A stretch of DNA of 64,000 bases from a virus. The notes beneath the pieces are model-generated. The model ran no database searches. It worked only from the letters and a program-made list of their open reading frames with translations, and was not told where the DNA came from. Where the stretch lies: positions 1 to 64,000 of IMG/VR virus record IMGVR_UViG_3300047566_000267; one strand, given 5' to 3'. Position numbers and translations under genes: made by a program. Below are positions 5,484-11,298 of this stretch, one piece after another. Position 1 is the first letter of the stretch. Each line of letters begins with the position of its first letter.

Positions 5484-6422
5484 TTACTTAGTACCTTCTT
5501 CTTCTTTTTCCTTCGGCATCAACTCATCAACCACACTCTGGAATCTCTTATCCACCTGGATACGTAACTCAGAGATTCCTTTGATTGTGGTTAACTTAGC
5601 AGCTTCAAAAACATCAATCTCTATCTTGACAGCATCCCTGTACTTTTGAAGTTCTTTAGAATGCTCATCCATGATCTTATGGTTCTCTGTATACACCTTT
5701 CCAGACTCAACAGAGTTGTCTCTGTTGATTTCTGCATTCTTTGCAGTTACCAGGTTCTTTACTTTGGCCTTGTAATAATTGACCTTCTGCTCATGTACCC
5801 GGTGGATATTAGCCAAATCCTGATGAATATTCCACAAATCCATTTCTGTATGGTGAGCAGATATTGTTACAGGATATGCTTTACCTTCATGGCCCGGAGC
5901 TACAAACCATTCTACCGGCTCTAAAAGAGGCAATTCTTTCCTCAGCTTATCTAAGGTACCACCTTTATGGATAAACTGGCCTATTACAGCTGCCATGGCC
6001 TCAGCTTCCCAGTATTCAGCCATTTCAGCTGCTGTAAGCTGATCCCAACCCCATTGGTCATTTACCAGAGGAATTTCTTTGTACTGAATAAGAGCTGCTC
6101 TTTCAGGTTCTTTGGCTACAAATTCTGTAAGCCTTAGAGTTTTGGCACCTGTGAGCAATGCATCCTTAGCTTTTATCTGCTCCATAAGGAATGCCTGGCA
6201 TGCCCGGTACTCACCAATAAGTTTGAGCTGATCTTCCAAAGTAGTAGGAATTTTTACTCCCACCTGCTTGGTAATTTCATTACCACCAAAGTCTAAAGTC
6301 TTTGAGCAGTTATTGATTTTTGACAAAGCAACCATCATTTCATTGGCTGCTTGGTTGCACAAATTACTAATTGTTTGTGCCTGGGTCATTGATAGACCGT
6401 TCTTTGCGAGTGAATGTTTCAT
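5484..6422 (-). CDS. hypothetical helical protein, 312 aa
   Basis: A 312-residue soluble protein, mostly helical, with likely coiled-coil stretches at about 210-300 (HRVHEQKVNYYKAKVKNLV, and later KELQKYRDAVKIEIDVFEAA) and an acidic end KEKEEEGTK. A central segment (WGWDQLTAAEMAEYWEAEAMAAVIG, about 125-150) is Trp/Glu rich. No family recognised. Start chosen at 6422 after an AT-rich leader. Its first 56 bases overlap the end of the small membrane protein gene, and a later start (Met about 29) would remove the overlap. Context gives no function. Confidence 0.7.
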   Translation of the reverse strand: MKHSLAKNGLSMTQAQTISNLCNQAANEMMVALSKINNCSKTLDFGGNEITKQVGVKIPTTLEDQLKLIGEYRACQAFLMEQIKAKDALLTGAKTLRLTEFVAKEPERAALIQYKEIPLVNDQWGWDQLTAAEMAEYWEAEAMAAVIGQFIHKGGTLDKLRKELPLLEPVEWFVAPGHEGKAYPVTISAHHTEMDLWNIHQDLANIHRVHEQKVNYYKAKVKNLVTAKNAEINRDNSVESGKVYTENHKIMDEHSKELQKYRDAVKIEIDVFEAAKLTTIKGISELRIQVDKRFQSVVDELMPKEKEEEGTK

Positions 6423-6543
6423 AAATTACGTACTTGAGTGTTTTTATTTTAAAAAATTGGTATACGAGTACAAATAACATCATCAAGAATACCATTGGCT
6501 CAATGATGACAAAGATCCAGATATTGATTTCTTCGTAAGACAT
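6367..6543 (-). CDS. small membrane protein, 58 aa
   Basis: Starting at the Met at 6543, this 58-residue protein has one strong hydrophobic helix (residues about 8-32, IWIFVIIEPMVFLMMLFVLV) followed by a basic region and a polar tail. A longer frame upstream exists but crosses an 8-bp hairpin and lacks character. The 3' end overlaps the next gene by 56 bases. First of a run with the two membrane protein genes just upstream, suggesting a shared role at the cell envelope. Confidence 0.5.
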   Translation of the reverse strand: MSYEEINIWIFVIIEPMVFLMMLFVLVYQFFKIKTLKYVIYETFTRKERSINDPGTNN

Positions 6544-6552
6544 GTGTACTAA

Positions 6553-6574
6553 CTTGCTCCAGTGTTGGAGCAAG
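6553..6574 (-). terminator. 8-bp hairpin between membrane protein genes
   Basis: CTTGCTCC at 6553-6560 pairs with GGAGCAAG at 6567-6574 around a six-base loop. There is no T tract, so it may attenuate, stabilise mRNA ends or cover the start of the 58-aa gene rather than terminate. Confidence 0.4.
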
Positions 6575-6611
6575 TGTACACAATAATGGAATGAACTATT
6601 GTAAGTCATTC

Positions 6612-6824
6612 TTATTTTTTTGTAAGTTCCTCTTCTTGTGGTTTCATCCCGATGTACAGACAAACAAGAAGTTGAATTGTCCATACTATCCAGCATATTG
6701 TAAGGATGCTATCCTGTGTTTCTGTAAGTTTTACCGGCAAAAATCCACTGAAGTCTACCAATAAAATGAAACTGATGGTTGATAATACAAACCACCAGTT
6801 CCAATTGTATTGACTTACTCGCAT
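6612..6824 (-). CDS. small two-pass membrane protein, 70 aa
   Basis: A 70-residue protein with two hydrophobic helices, residues about 10-30 (WWFVLSTISFILLVDFSGFL) and 40-60 (SILTICWIVWTIQLLVCLYI), joined by a short polar loop and ending in KPQEEELTKK. Both termini are predicted cytoplasmic. It overlaps the end of the upstream 116-aa membrane protein gene by 10 bases, so the two are probably coupled. Holin-like in size and topology, but no family match is known to me and the distant virion lysis genes make that only a possibility. Confidence 0.6.
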   Translation of the reverse strand: MRVSQYNWNWWFVLSTISFILLVDFSGFLPVKLTETQDSILTICWIVWTIQLLVCLYIGMKPQEEELTKK

Positions 6825-7165
6825 GGGTGAAAACTCTTTAAAAAGAAGTAATGCGAAGCATTACATGCATACAGAAAAGACACAATTGGATTACCTGTGT
6901 CTTTCAATGCTTCTTTAGTAAAGTAAGAGGCAAAACACCTTGCTGCATATTTGATTCTTTTGTAACTGATCCTGAGACTAATCACATCAAAATACATAAA
7001 GTTTATTAGTGCAATGCCGGTAGTGAATAATCCACAGAAGTAAAACAAAAAATGTTTATCTATTATTATAGTAGGATTATGCACTAGGTAATAAGCATCC
7101 CAGTCAAGTATTATGACAAGTACTAAGCATAGTAGTACTATTGCATCTGTAGTTTTCTTTTTCAT
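6815..7165 (-). CDS. membrane protein, 116 aa
   Basis: A 116-residue protein: basic start MKKKTTD, hydrophobic helix about 8-28 (AIVLLCLVLVIILDWDAYYL), second helix about 38-60 (HFLFYFCGLFTTGIALINFM), then a basic amphipathic region (RISYKRIKYAARCFASYF). Predicted two-pass inner membrane protein. Start overlaps the stop of the small upstream gene by ATGA (7165-7162) and its end overlaps the 70-aa membrane gene. Three consecutive membrane proteins imply an envelope-directed module, perhaps exclusion of competing phages. That role is inference. Confidence 0.6.
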   Translation of the reverse strand: MKKKTTDAIVLLCLVLVIILDWDAYYLVHNPTIIIDKHFLFYFCGLFTTGIALINFMYFDVISLRISYKRIKYAARCFASYFTKEALKDTGNPIVSFLYACNASHYFFLKSFHPCE

Positions 7166-7317
7166 GCTGGCTCCAGTTCATCTACAAAAGTAGTGTTAAC
7201 AATAATAGCATTTGGAAAATACATTTCCATATCTGCCCATGTACCGGTAAATTCTTTGATGATGGCATTCTTAGCTCTTTTCATCTTGAATACGAATTTG
7301 AGTATTTCTTTTTCCAC
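7162..7317 (-). CDS. short protein, 51 aa (GTG start) or 40 aa
   Basis: A short frame ends in a TGA that overlaps the ATG of the membrane protein gene (ATGA). With the GTG at 7317, after an A-rich leader, it gives 51 residues starting VEKEILKFVFKMKRAKNAII; with the ATG at 7284 it gives 40 residues (MKRAKNAIIKEFTGTWADME). It ends NTTFVDELEPA. The overlap and filled gap argue it is real. No family recognised. Confidence 0.5.
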   Translation of the reverse strand: MEKEILKFVFKMKRAKNAIIKEFTGTWADMEMYFPNAIIVNTTFVDELEPA

Positions 7318-7347
7318 GTTTTTTTAGTTTTTGATTGTTAATAATAA

Positions 7348-7614
7348 TTATTTTTTTACTACACCATCATTCCAAAATCCTAAGTATACCTGCCCACCTC
7401 TTCTGTCTTCATTATAGGCAAGCATTACATCATAGTACTGATTGTCACATGAATAACTAATAAGCTCTATATATTTAAAATCTGATGGTTTTGCACATTC
7501 TTTTAAACACAATTCACCTTTTACATCTCCATTTATAAAATATACAAATTTAATGGACTTTCCTCTGTTTTTTGTTTTAGTTTTTATACTTATCTCTATG
7601 CAATGAGTAGTCAT
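7348..7614 (-). CDS. hypothetical protein, 88 aa
   Basis: An 88-residue protein predicted to be mostly beta strand (CIEISIKTKTKN, KFVYFINGDVKGEL, YYDVMLAYNE, GQVYLGFWNDG). No signal peptide, no recognised domain. It lies between the short 51-aa gene and the coiled-coil gene in the same direction, with gaps of about 20-30 bases. Function unknown. Confidence 0.6.
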   Translation of the reverse strand: MTTHCIEISIKTKTKNRGKSIKFVYFINGDVKGELCLKECAKPSDFKYIELISYSCDNQYYDVMLAYNEDRRGGQVYLGFWNDGVVKK

Positions 7615-7631
7615 AAAATTGCTTTTAATGG

Positions 7632-7778
7632 TTAAAAAGGAAGTTTCATATCTTCACCATCCATCATATCCCATTCAGGTATACCTGCAGATAAAGATAG
7701 TATTTCTTGTTTGAGTTGCTCAAGTTCTTGTTGTTGTTTGAGCAGTTCTTGGACTTCTTGATTCATTTCCATCCACAT
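7632..7778 (-). CDS. short coiled-coil protein, 48 aa
   Basis: Starting at the Met at 7778, just after the stop of the DUF551-like gene, the protein has 48 residues with a strong heptad/Gln-Leu pattern (EVQELLKQQQELEQLKQEIL) and an acidic end (DMMDGEDMKLPF). A start 36 bases upstream is open but would overlap the previous gene. It probably oligomerises through the coiled coil. No family recognised. Confidence 0.5.
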   Translation of the reverse strand: MWMEMNQEVQELLKQQQELEQLKQEILSLSAGIPEWDMMDGEDMKLPF

Positions 7779-7779
7779 A

Positions 7780-8121
7780 TTATTTGTTTGTAAGTTTAAG
7801 AAGAGGTATTTCACCTATGTATTTAGGATACTTGTTCAGGTGAGCTTTTATGCCTTCTTGGTTAAGAGGCTCTGCATCTATCCACCAAGTACATAAAATG
7901 TCTGTTGTTATACTATAAGGGAGTTTACTTTTTTCTTTTTCGGTTAATGAAGAGCAGTTTGGGCTTTCTACTATCCAATACAACTCATCTGGTTCATTAT
8001 CTTCATCACTTTCATCTACTTGTTGTTTAGCAAATCCAACCATCATTTGACCAAAACCATTAAAGGCTATTACTAATTGTCCTTCTTTTGGTGGATTAGT
8101 TTCCGCATCATTCCAGTTCAT
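7780..8121 (-). CDS. DUF551-like protein, 113 aa
   Basis: The start MNWNDAETNPPKEGQLVIAF and the middle Trp-containing strands (ELYWIVES; TTDILCTWWIDAEPLN) fit the DUF551 family of small phage proteins (W.s...lP..g..Vlv.... ..vthW.plP). The family is common in phage accessory regions and has no established biochemical function. The C-terminus extends about 30 residues beyond the usual domain (HLNKYPKYIGEIPLLK). It follows the terminator after the 95-aa gene. Confidence 0.65.
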   Translation of the reverse strand: MNWNDAETNPPKEGQLVIAFNGFGQMMVGFAKQQVDESDEDNEPDELYWIVESPNCSSLTEKEKSKLPYSITTDILCTWWIDAEPLNQEGIKAHLNKYPKYIGEIPLLKLTNK

Positions 8122-8144
8122 ATATCAGTTTTTAGTTGTTAGAT

Positions 8145-8195
8145 AATAAAAAGAAGAGAGAGAAGGGAAAGATATTATCTTCCCCCTCCCCTTCT
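8145..8195 (-). terminator. terminator after the 95-aa gene
   Basis: A bulged stem (GAAGGG at 8162-8167 with CCCTTC at 8189-8194, continued by AAGAT/ATCTT) is followed on the minus strand by a CT-rich tract and TTCTTTTTATT. Confidence 0.55.
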
Positions 8196-8220
8196 TTATT
8201 GCTCACCTCAAAAACAGAGC

Positions 8221-8508
8221 TTAATTATTTTGTACCTGTCTTGCTGTTAAAGCTGCCATTGCTTTATCATAAGAAGCCATTAGCTCATTTACCATAAAGC
8301 CGGCAGCAAACATTTCTTTCAGGGTTATACCTGGGGTTTCTTCCATCTTTTTGAGTAGTTCTTCTATGAAGTCACCACCATTTACATAGTCATGCCCATT
8401 TACTACTTTACTAGCAGGTGCAGAGACCATTGCTTGTATTATTGTTGCCACCATTTGGGTATACCTGGTTTTATCCATGCCAAATAATGTTTCTAAATCA
8501 TGTTTCAT
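8221..8508 (-). CDS. hypothetical helical protein, 95 aa
   Basis: A 95-residue soluble protein, largely helical and Ala/Met rich (IIQAMVSAPASK; FIEELLKKMEET; MFAAGFMVNELMASYDKAMAA), with a central HDYVNGGDF turn. No family recognised. It is transcribed from the side of the structured RNA at 8540-8840 and bounded by terminators on both sides, so it may have its own promoter or rely on read-through. Confidence 0.6.
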   Translation of the reverse strand: MKHDLETLFGMDKTRYTQMVATIIQAMVSAPASKVVNGHDYVNGGDFIEELLKKMEETPGITLKEMFAAGFMVNELMASYDKAMAALTARQVQNN

Positions 8509-8539
8509 TTTAAATATTGTTTTTTTGAGAATGAGTGAG

Positions 8540-8576
8540 AATAAAAAACAACCACCTAGCTTTTTTATCAGTGGTT
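8540..8576 (-). terminator. terminator of the 8.5-8.84 kb RNA
   Basis: AACCAC (8550-8555) pairs with GTGGTT (8571-8576) and is followed on the minus strand by GTTTTTTATTC, a good intrinsic terminator. Confidence 0.7.
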
Positions 8577-8840
8577 AATGAAGCAGGCTACAAACTGCTC
8601 TTCGATCATCCTTAGCTTCCTATCTATGATCCTATATCTCCTGTGCCGGCATATTATCCGGTGCAGGTGAAGACTTATTTTGCTCCACTTTCTTCCCGAC
8701 TTTACGGGTGTACTAATACCTCTGGAGCTCCGTAAGGTAAAAGTACAGCATGTTGTCTACCTTAAACCACATTGGATTATAACTCCGGCCCCTGCTATAA
8801 AGAGAGGCAGTCTAAAGTAAACAATATATTTAACCCAACA
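8540..8840 (-). ncRNA. candidate structured RNA, ~300 nt
   Basis: No credible frame exists in this stretch. On the minus strand there are many local helices: TAAGGTA/TACCTTA, CCCG/CGGG, GCTCCA/TGGAGC, CCTG-CCGG/CCGG-CAGG with matched two-base internal loops, GATCAT/ATGATC and a bulged GAAG..CAG/CTG..CTTC, then the terminator. This density, together with the terminator, argues for an independent RNA between the 93-aa and 95-aa genes. I could not match it to RNase P, 6S, a riboswitch or tRNA. The 5' end is not defined. Confidence 0.55.
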
Positions 8841-8845
8841 AGCTT

Positions 8846-9127
8846 TTACCTGTTGTGCACTCTTTTAGTTTTGTATTGTTTATGCCAGTTATGTAGATTA
8901 TCTTTTTCTTCTTCCACCTCAAGAACTCTCCGAAGAACTTGTTTAACACAAAAGGCATGATATGTCTTCATAACCTCTGCACCTGATTCATTATAAACCC
9001 TAAACACTCCCCGAACATTATCATCCACCTCATCCCAGTTAACAGAAAAGATAGACTGCCCCACTCCTTCTACTATTTCTCCCCCTACACCTAAACAATC
9101 AAAAGATACAGTAATAACCATAACCAA
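8846..9127 (-). CDS. hypothetical protein, 93 aa
   Basis: A 93-residue protein: a hydrophobic/Val-rich N-terminus (MVMVITVSFDCLGVGGEIVE, not long enough for a clear membrane span), then FRVYNESGAEVMKTYHAFCV and a basic helical C-terminus (VLRRVLEVEEEKDNLHNW, then KTKR). No family recognised. It is the only gene between two structured RNAs (8540-8840 and 9172-9560), and its reality rests on frame length and codon content. Start Met 1 or Met 3. Confidence 0.5.
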   Translation of the reverse strand: MVMVITVSFDCLGVGGEIVEGVGQSIFSVNWDEVDDNVRGVFRVYNESGAEVMKTYHAFCVKQVLRRVLEVEEEKDNLHNWHKQYKTKRVHNR

Positions 9128-9171
9128 TCACAGCCACTCATAGTAGGCACACCCTGTTAAGAAAGAAGAGT

Positions 9172-9213
9172 AATAATAAAAATGAGGAGAGACTTTTCTT
9201 CGGTGCTCTCCTC
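9172..9213 (-). terminator. terminator of the 9.2-9.56 kb RNA
   Basis: GAGGAGAG (9184-9191) pairs with CTCTCCTC (9206-9213) and is followed on the minus strand by ATTTTTATTATT. Confidence 0.75.
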
Positions 9214-9560
9214 TATTCAACCTGCTGGTTAGGCTTTACTTTTGGCTCTTATATCCCAAAACCTATAAGGGAACGGCACATATCTGTGTTTGCATAAGAA
9301 GGTTGTTATCTACAGTCAACTACCTACAAAACTCTGGCACAGGTGATATTGGAAAATGATGCTGCTCTGGCACCAACTCCTCAGGTTTGTCCTTCACCAT
9401 AATAATTCACTCACCTGGACTACAGAGAGAATAGTAACTTTATAAAGAATAATACCAAAAGGCACATCCTTACACCGACTACAACGGCTATCTTTCTTTA
9501 AAGTTACTAAGAAAGAAAGAATAGTGTAAGCTATAGACTTTATTTGGTCCTCATATGATG
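9172..9560 (-). ncRNA. candidate structured RNA with a pseudoknot, ~390 nt
   Basis: No credible frame is present. An 11-bp helix (9432-9442 with 9499-9509, TAGTAACTTTA type) interleaves with a 7-bp helix (9469-9475 with 9524-9530, CTTACAC/GTGTAAG), which is a pseudoknot layout. The strand 9499-9509 can also form a local hairpin with neighbouring CTTTCTT/AAGAAAG, an alternative fold. Further hairpins include CTTATA/TATAAG near 9255 and CAGGT/ACCTG. The transcript ends at the terminator 9172-9213. I do not recognise the family. The 5' boundary near 9560 is a guess. Confidence 0.55.
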
Positions 9561-9649
9561 GAAAAAAGAGCATTTTTGAGTGTAGGAAAATGGTGTTTAA
9601 GCAGTCTAATCGGGTAGAGTGCCCTATATTTCACCTGTTTCACACACAA

Positions 9650-9665
9650 TGTTCCACGTGGAACC
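9650..9665. promoter_or_regulatory. parS-like palindrome
   Basis: TGTTCCACGTGGAACC contains a perfect 14-bp palindrome and differs only at the last base from TGTTCCACGTGGAACA, a bacterial chromosomal parS form bound by ParB/Spo0J. A single copy was seen in the window. It may recruit host ParB or serve a phage partition system; no parA/parB is visible here. Confidence 0.7.
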
Positions 9666-9687
9666 TATAAAATGCTATTCAAAAACA

Positions 9688-9787
9688 GTTATACATAACA
9701 ACAATCTGTATAAGAGCAAAATCCTTGATAAAACCCCGGGAATTTTTTGTCTTTATTATACAGATAAACTATATGACAATGTATAAC
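9688..9787. repeat. nested inverted repeats
   Basis: GTTATACAT (9688-9696) pairs with ATGTATAAC (9779-9787), and inside it ATCTGTATAA (9704-9713) pairs with TTATACAGAT (9756-9765), around a centre containing CCCCGGG and an A/T-rich flank. The concentric arrangement suggests an iteron-like or cruciform element, or a foldable transcript. Confidence 0.7.
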
Positions 9788-9806
9788 TGAGTATGAATGT
9801 TGATCC

Positions 9807-9879
9807 ATAATTAATTCTATTAGTATACACACGGCTAGAGATTAATACATTACATGTTAATAATTAATTCTATTGGTAT
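9807..9879. repeat. two direct repeats of 20 bp
   Basis: ATAATTAATTCTATTAGTAT at 9807-9826 recurs at 9860-9879 with a single A/G difference; the start-to-start distance is 53 bases, about five helical turns. Possible protein-binding iterons. Confidence 0.65.
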
Positions 9880-9921
9880 GTATTACCTAAAGAAACATTA
9901 AGGGAAAGGCAATACACAATA

Positions 9922-9953
9922 CAGAGCACATGTATTGGATAACATGTGCTCTG
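9922..9953 (-). terminator. 12-bp hairpin after the 230-aa gene
   Basis: CAGAGCACATGT (9922-9933) pairs with ACATGTGCTCTG (9942-9953) around an eight-base loop, 15 bases past the stop of the 9969-10661 gene. No T tract follows on either strand, so it may be an mRNA 3'-end stabiliser or an imperfect terminator. Confidence 0.5.
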
Positions 9954-9968
9954 CTGTGTAAGTGTTTA

Positions 9969-10661
9969 CTACTTTTTGGTAGTAGCTGTTCTGTTTGCTG
10001 CACTTTTGAGTGCTGTACTCTGAGTTTTTGGGCTGTTGAGTTCCAACCATGCGGCAGATGCAAACTTGCTGATCTCTGCTGTATTGGTGTGTTGAATACG
10101 GACATTCACAGCACCTGGCTCAGCAATACGTATCCTGCGGAATATTGGTGCAGGTGTATCATATACCACACCATTGTACTCACCTGTGAATGTACAAGGG
10201 ATGTTGCTGTTACCTGAGAACTTTTGCTGATACCCACCCTTAAGATTACCACCAAGTGTTGTACCTGGGTGCTCTACAGTTTCCTCAATAATGAGTACCA
10301 TATCAGGTAATGCAGAGCCAATGGTCATGTCATGTGCTTCAAGTAACAACTCAAGCTTGGTGTCGGCATTAAACACATTGGTCTTCAGTACCTTGATTTC
10401 AGGTGTACCATTACTGCTGATTGCAGTATACGGCATGCCAAAACGTACATACATGAGATTGTCTTTCTTGGTTGGCCTTATGCCATTACTCTCAATGGGC
10501 ACCCACTGTCCATTGGTATCTTCTTCAAATTGTGGCAATAATATTACTGGTTTAGCCTTAAGGCCACCATTGAGTTTTGCCTGTTTGAGGGCATACATGT
10601 CAATTGCAAAATTGAGTGCTGTCCTCTGTTCTTCTGTTAAAGCATTTGTGTTTGTGCTCAT
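9969..10661 (-). CDS. hypothetical protein, 230 aa
   Basis: A 230-residue soluble protein. The N-terminus is helical (ALTEEQRTALNFAIDMYALK), the middle mixed alpha/beta with Gly-rich turns (HPGTTLGGNLKGGYQQKFSG), and the C-terminus is Ala/Thr/Lys rich, ending SANRTATTKK. No domain recognised; a single-stranded DNA-binding or similar accessory role would fit the size and the location beside the putative origin, but nothing in the sequence proves it. It stands alone, with about 100 bases of AT-rich leader and a hairpin after it, so it probably has its own promoter. Confidence 0.7.
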   Translation of the reverse strand: MSTNTNALTEEQRTALNFAIDMYALKQAKLNGGLKAKPVILLPQFEEDTNGQWVPIESNGIRPTKKDNLMYVRFGMPYTAISSNGTPEIKVLKTNVFNADTKLELLLEAHDMTIGSALPDMVLIIEETVEHPGTTLGGNLKGGYQQKFSGNSNIPCTFTGEYNGVVYDTPAPIFRRIRIAEPGAVNVRIQHTNTAEISKFASAAWLELNSPKTQSTALKSAANRTATTKK

Positions 10662-10763
10662 ACCTGTTTGTTTTTAATTGAATTGTTATATAATTGGATT
10701 TAGAAAATACTTGTTAAGGATAATAATATTAATACTATTTATGGGCAAACAACTTACTACCCT

Positions 10764-10973
10764 TTACAGGGCAGCAAGCTGCTGGTTTATTTTGAAAATA
10801 CGTTCAGCTCTCCATGGCTCAGGTTCTGTGTTGACAGGCATCCCTAAGTAGAGGCTACGAAGCTCACTCTGTAAGTAAACCTCATTTACTTGTTTACGGA
10901 AAGTTACAAACTCATCTTGTGGCAGGAATTTCTCGGCATTTGCAACAAGTGTTTTTAAAACAATAATGTTCAT
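10764..10973 (-). CDS. hypothetical protein, 69 aa
   Basis: I choose the ATG at 10973, preceded by an AT-rich Bacteroidetes-style leader, giving MNIIVLKTLVANAEKFLPQD and 69 residues. The frame is open to a GTG at 11015, but that codon lies in a GC-rich hairpin (CGGGG/CCCCG, 11015-11029). The protein is helical, ends RIFKINQQLAAL, and has no recognised domain. It precedes the 230-aa gene on the same strand. Confidence 0.55.
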   Translation of the reverse strand: MNIIVLKTLVANAEKFLPQDEFVTFRKQVNEVYLQSELRSLYLGMPVNTEPEPWRAERIFKINQQLAAL

Positions 10974-11014
10974 AAAATTTGATTTATTATTTGAGTAAAT
11001 GGTTTTGAGTGCCA

Positions 11015-11283
11015 CGGGGGGTATCCCCGCAGCTCACGATAGGCCCCTGTGCTGATGAGGGTAGACCATATCATACTCTCATAAACCACTTACTATTAGG
11101 TATAGACCACCATTTACTCTAATATAGGCCACACCACCTCCTAACATATAACATGCCAATTTTAGCTACAAAATTTTTTGCTGAAAATTTTTTTGGAAAA
11201 AAATTTTTTATACCTTTGGGGTATTCTTTCCTCTTTTTTTCTTTTCTACTGTAATTGCTTTTTCTTTTTAAGAAGCCCGGTGT
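11015..11283. other. non-coding leader with repeats and AT-rich tract
   Basis: About 270 bases without a gene. It has a GC hairpin at 11015-11029; an imperfect repeat TAGACCA-N5-TACTCT at 11062-11079 and 11103-11120; a long A/T tract (11170-11210) with repeated TTTTTTG; and a TACCTTTG element on the plus strand at 11211-11218 leading into a plus-strand terminator. The repeats may be operators for the minus-strand genes. Confidence 0.45.
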
Positions 11284-11298
11284 TTACCGGGTTTTTTT
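11211..11298 (+). ncRNA. candidate small RNA ending in a strong terminator
   Basis: On the plus strand TACCTTTG (11211-11218) matches the Bacteroidetes -7 element, although the nearest TTTG upstream is at 15 rather than 19-21 bases. A pyrimidine-rich stretch follows, then CCCGG/CCGGG (11276-11291) with seven T, a clear plus-strand intrinsic terminator. No plus-strand gene precedes it, so a short (about 75 nt) RNA is a possible explanation. The loop contains the stop codon of the convergent minus-strand gene. Confidence 0.4.
11276..11298 (+). terminator. plus-strand intrinsic terminator
   Basis: CCCGG-TGTTTA-CCGGG followed by TTTTTTT on the plus strand, overlapping the TAA of the minus-strand nuclease gene. 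On the minus strand the T tract is missing. Confidence 0.7.

Larger units (their letters stand above)
9561..9968. other. gene-free AT-rich region, candidate origin/partition locus
   Basis: About 400 bases without a credible gene between the pseudoknotted RNA and the 230-aa gene. It contains a parS-like palindrome (9650-9665), nested inverted repeats (9688-9787), two 20-bp direct repeats (9807-9826, 9860-9879) and a 12-bp hairpin (9922-9953). Such clustering is typical of replication or partition loci, but no initiator gene is in this window, so the role is inferred. Confidence 0.5.

Noticed and set aside
9930-10217. Plus-strand frame of 95 codons opposite the 230-aa gene
   Set aside because: Cys/Trp-rich translation without family resemblance, in the antisense of a better frame.
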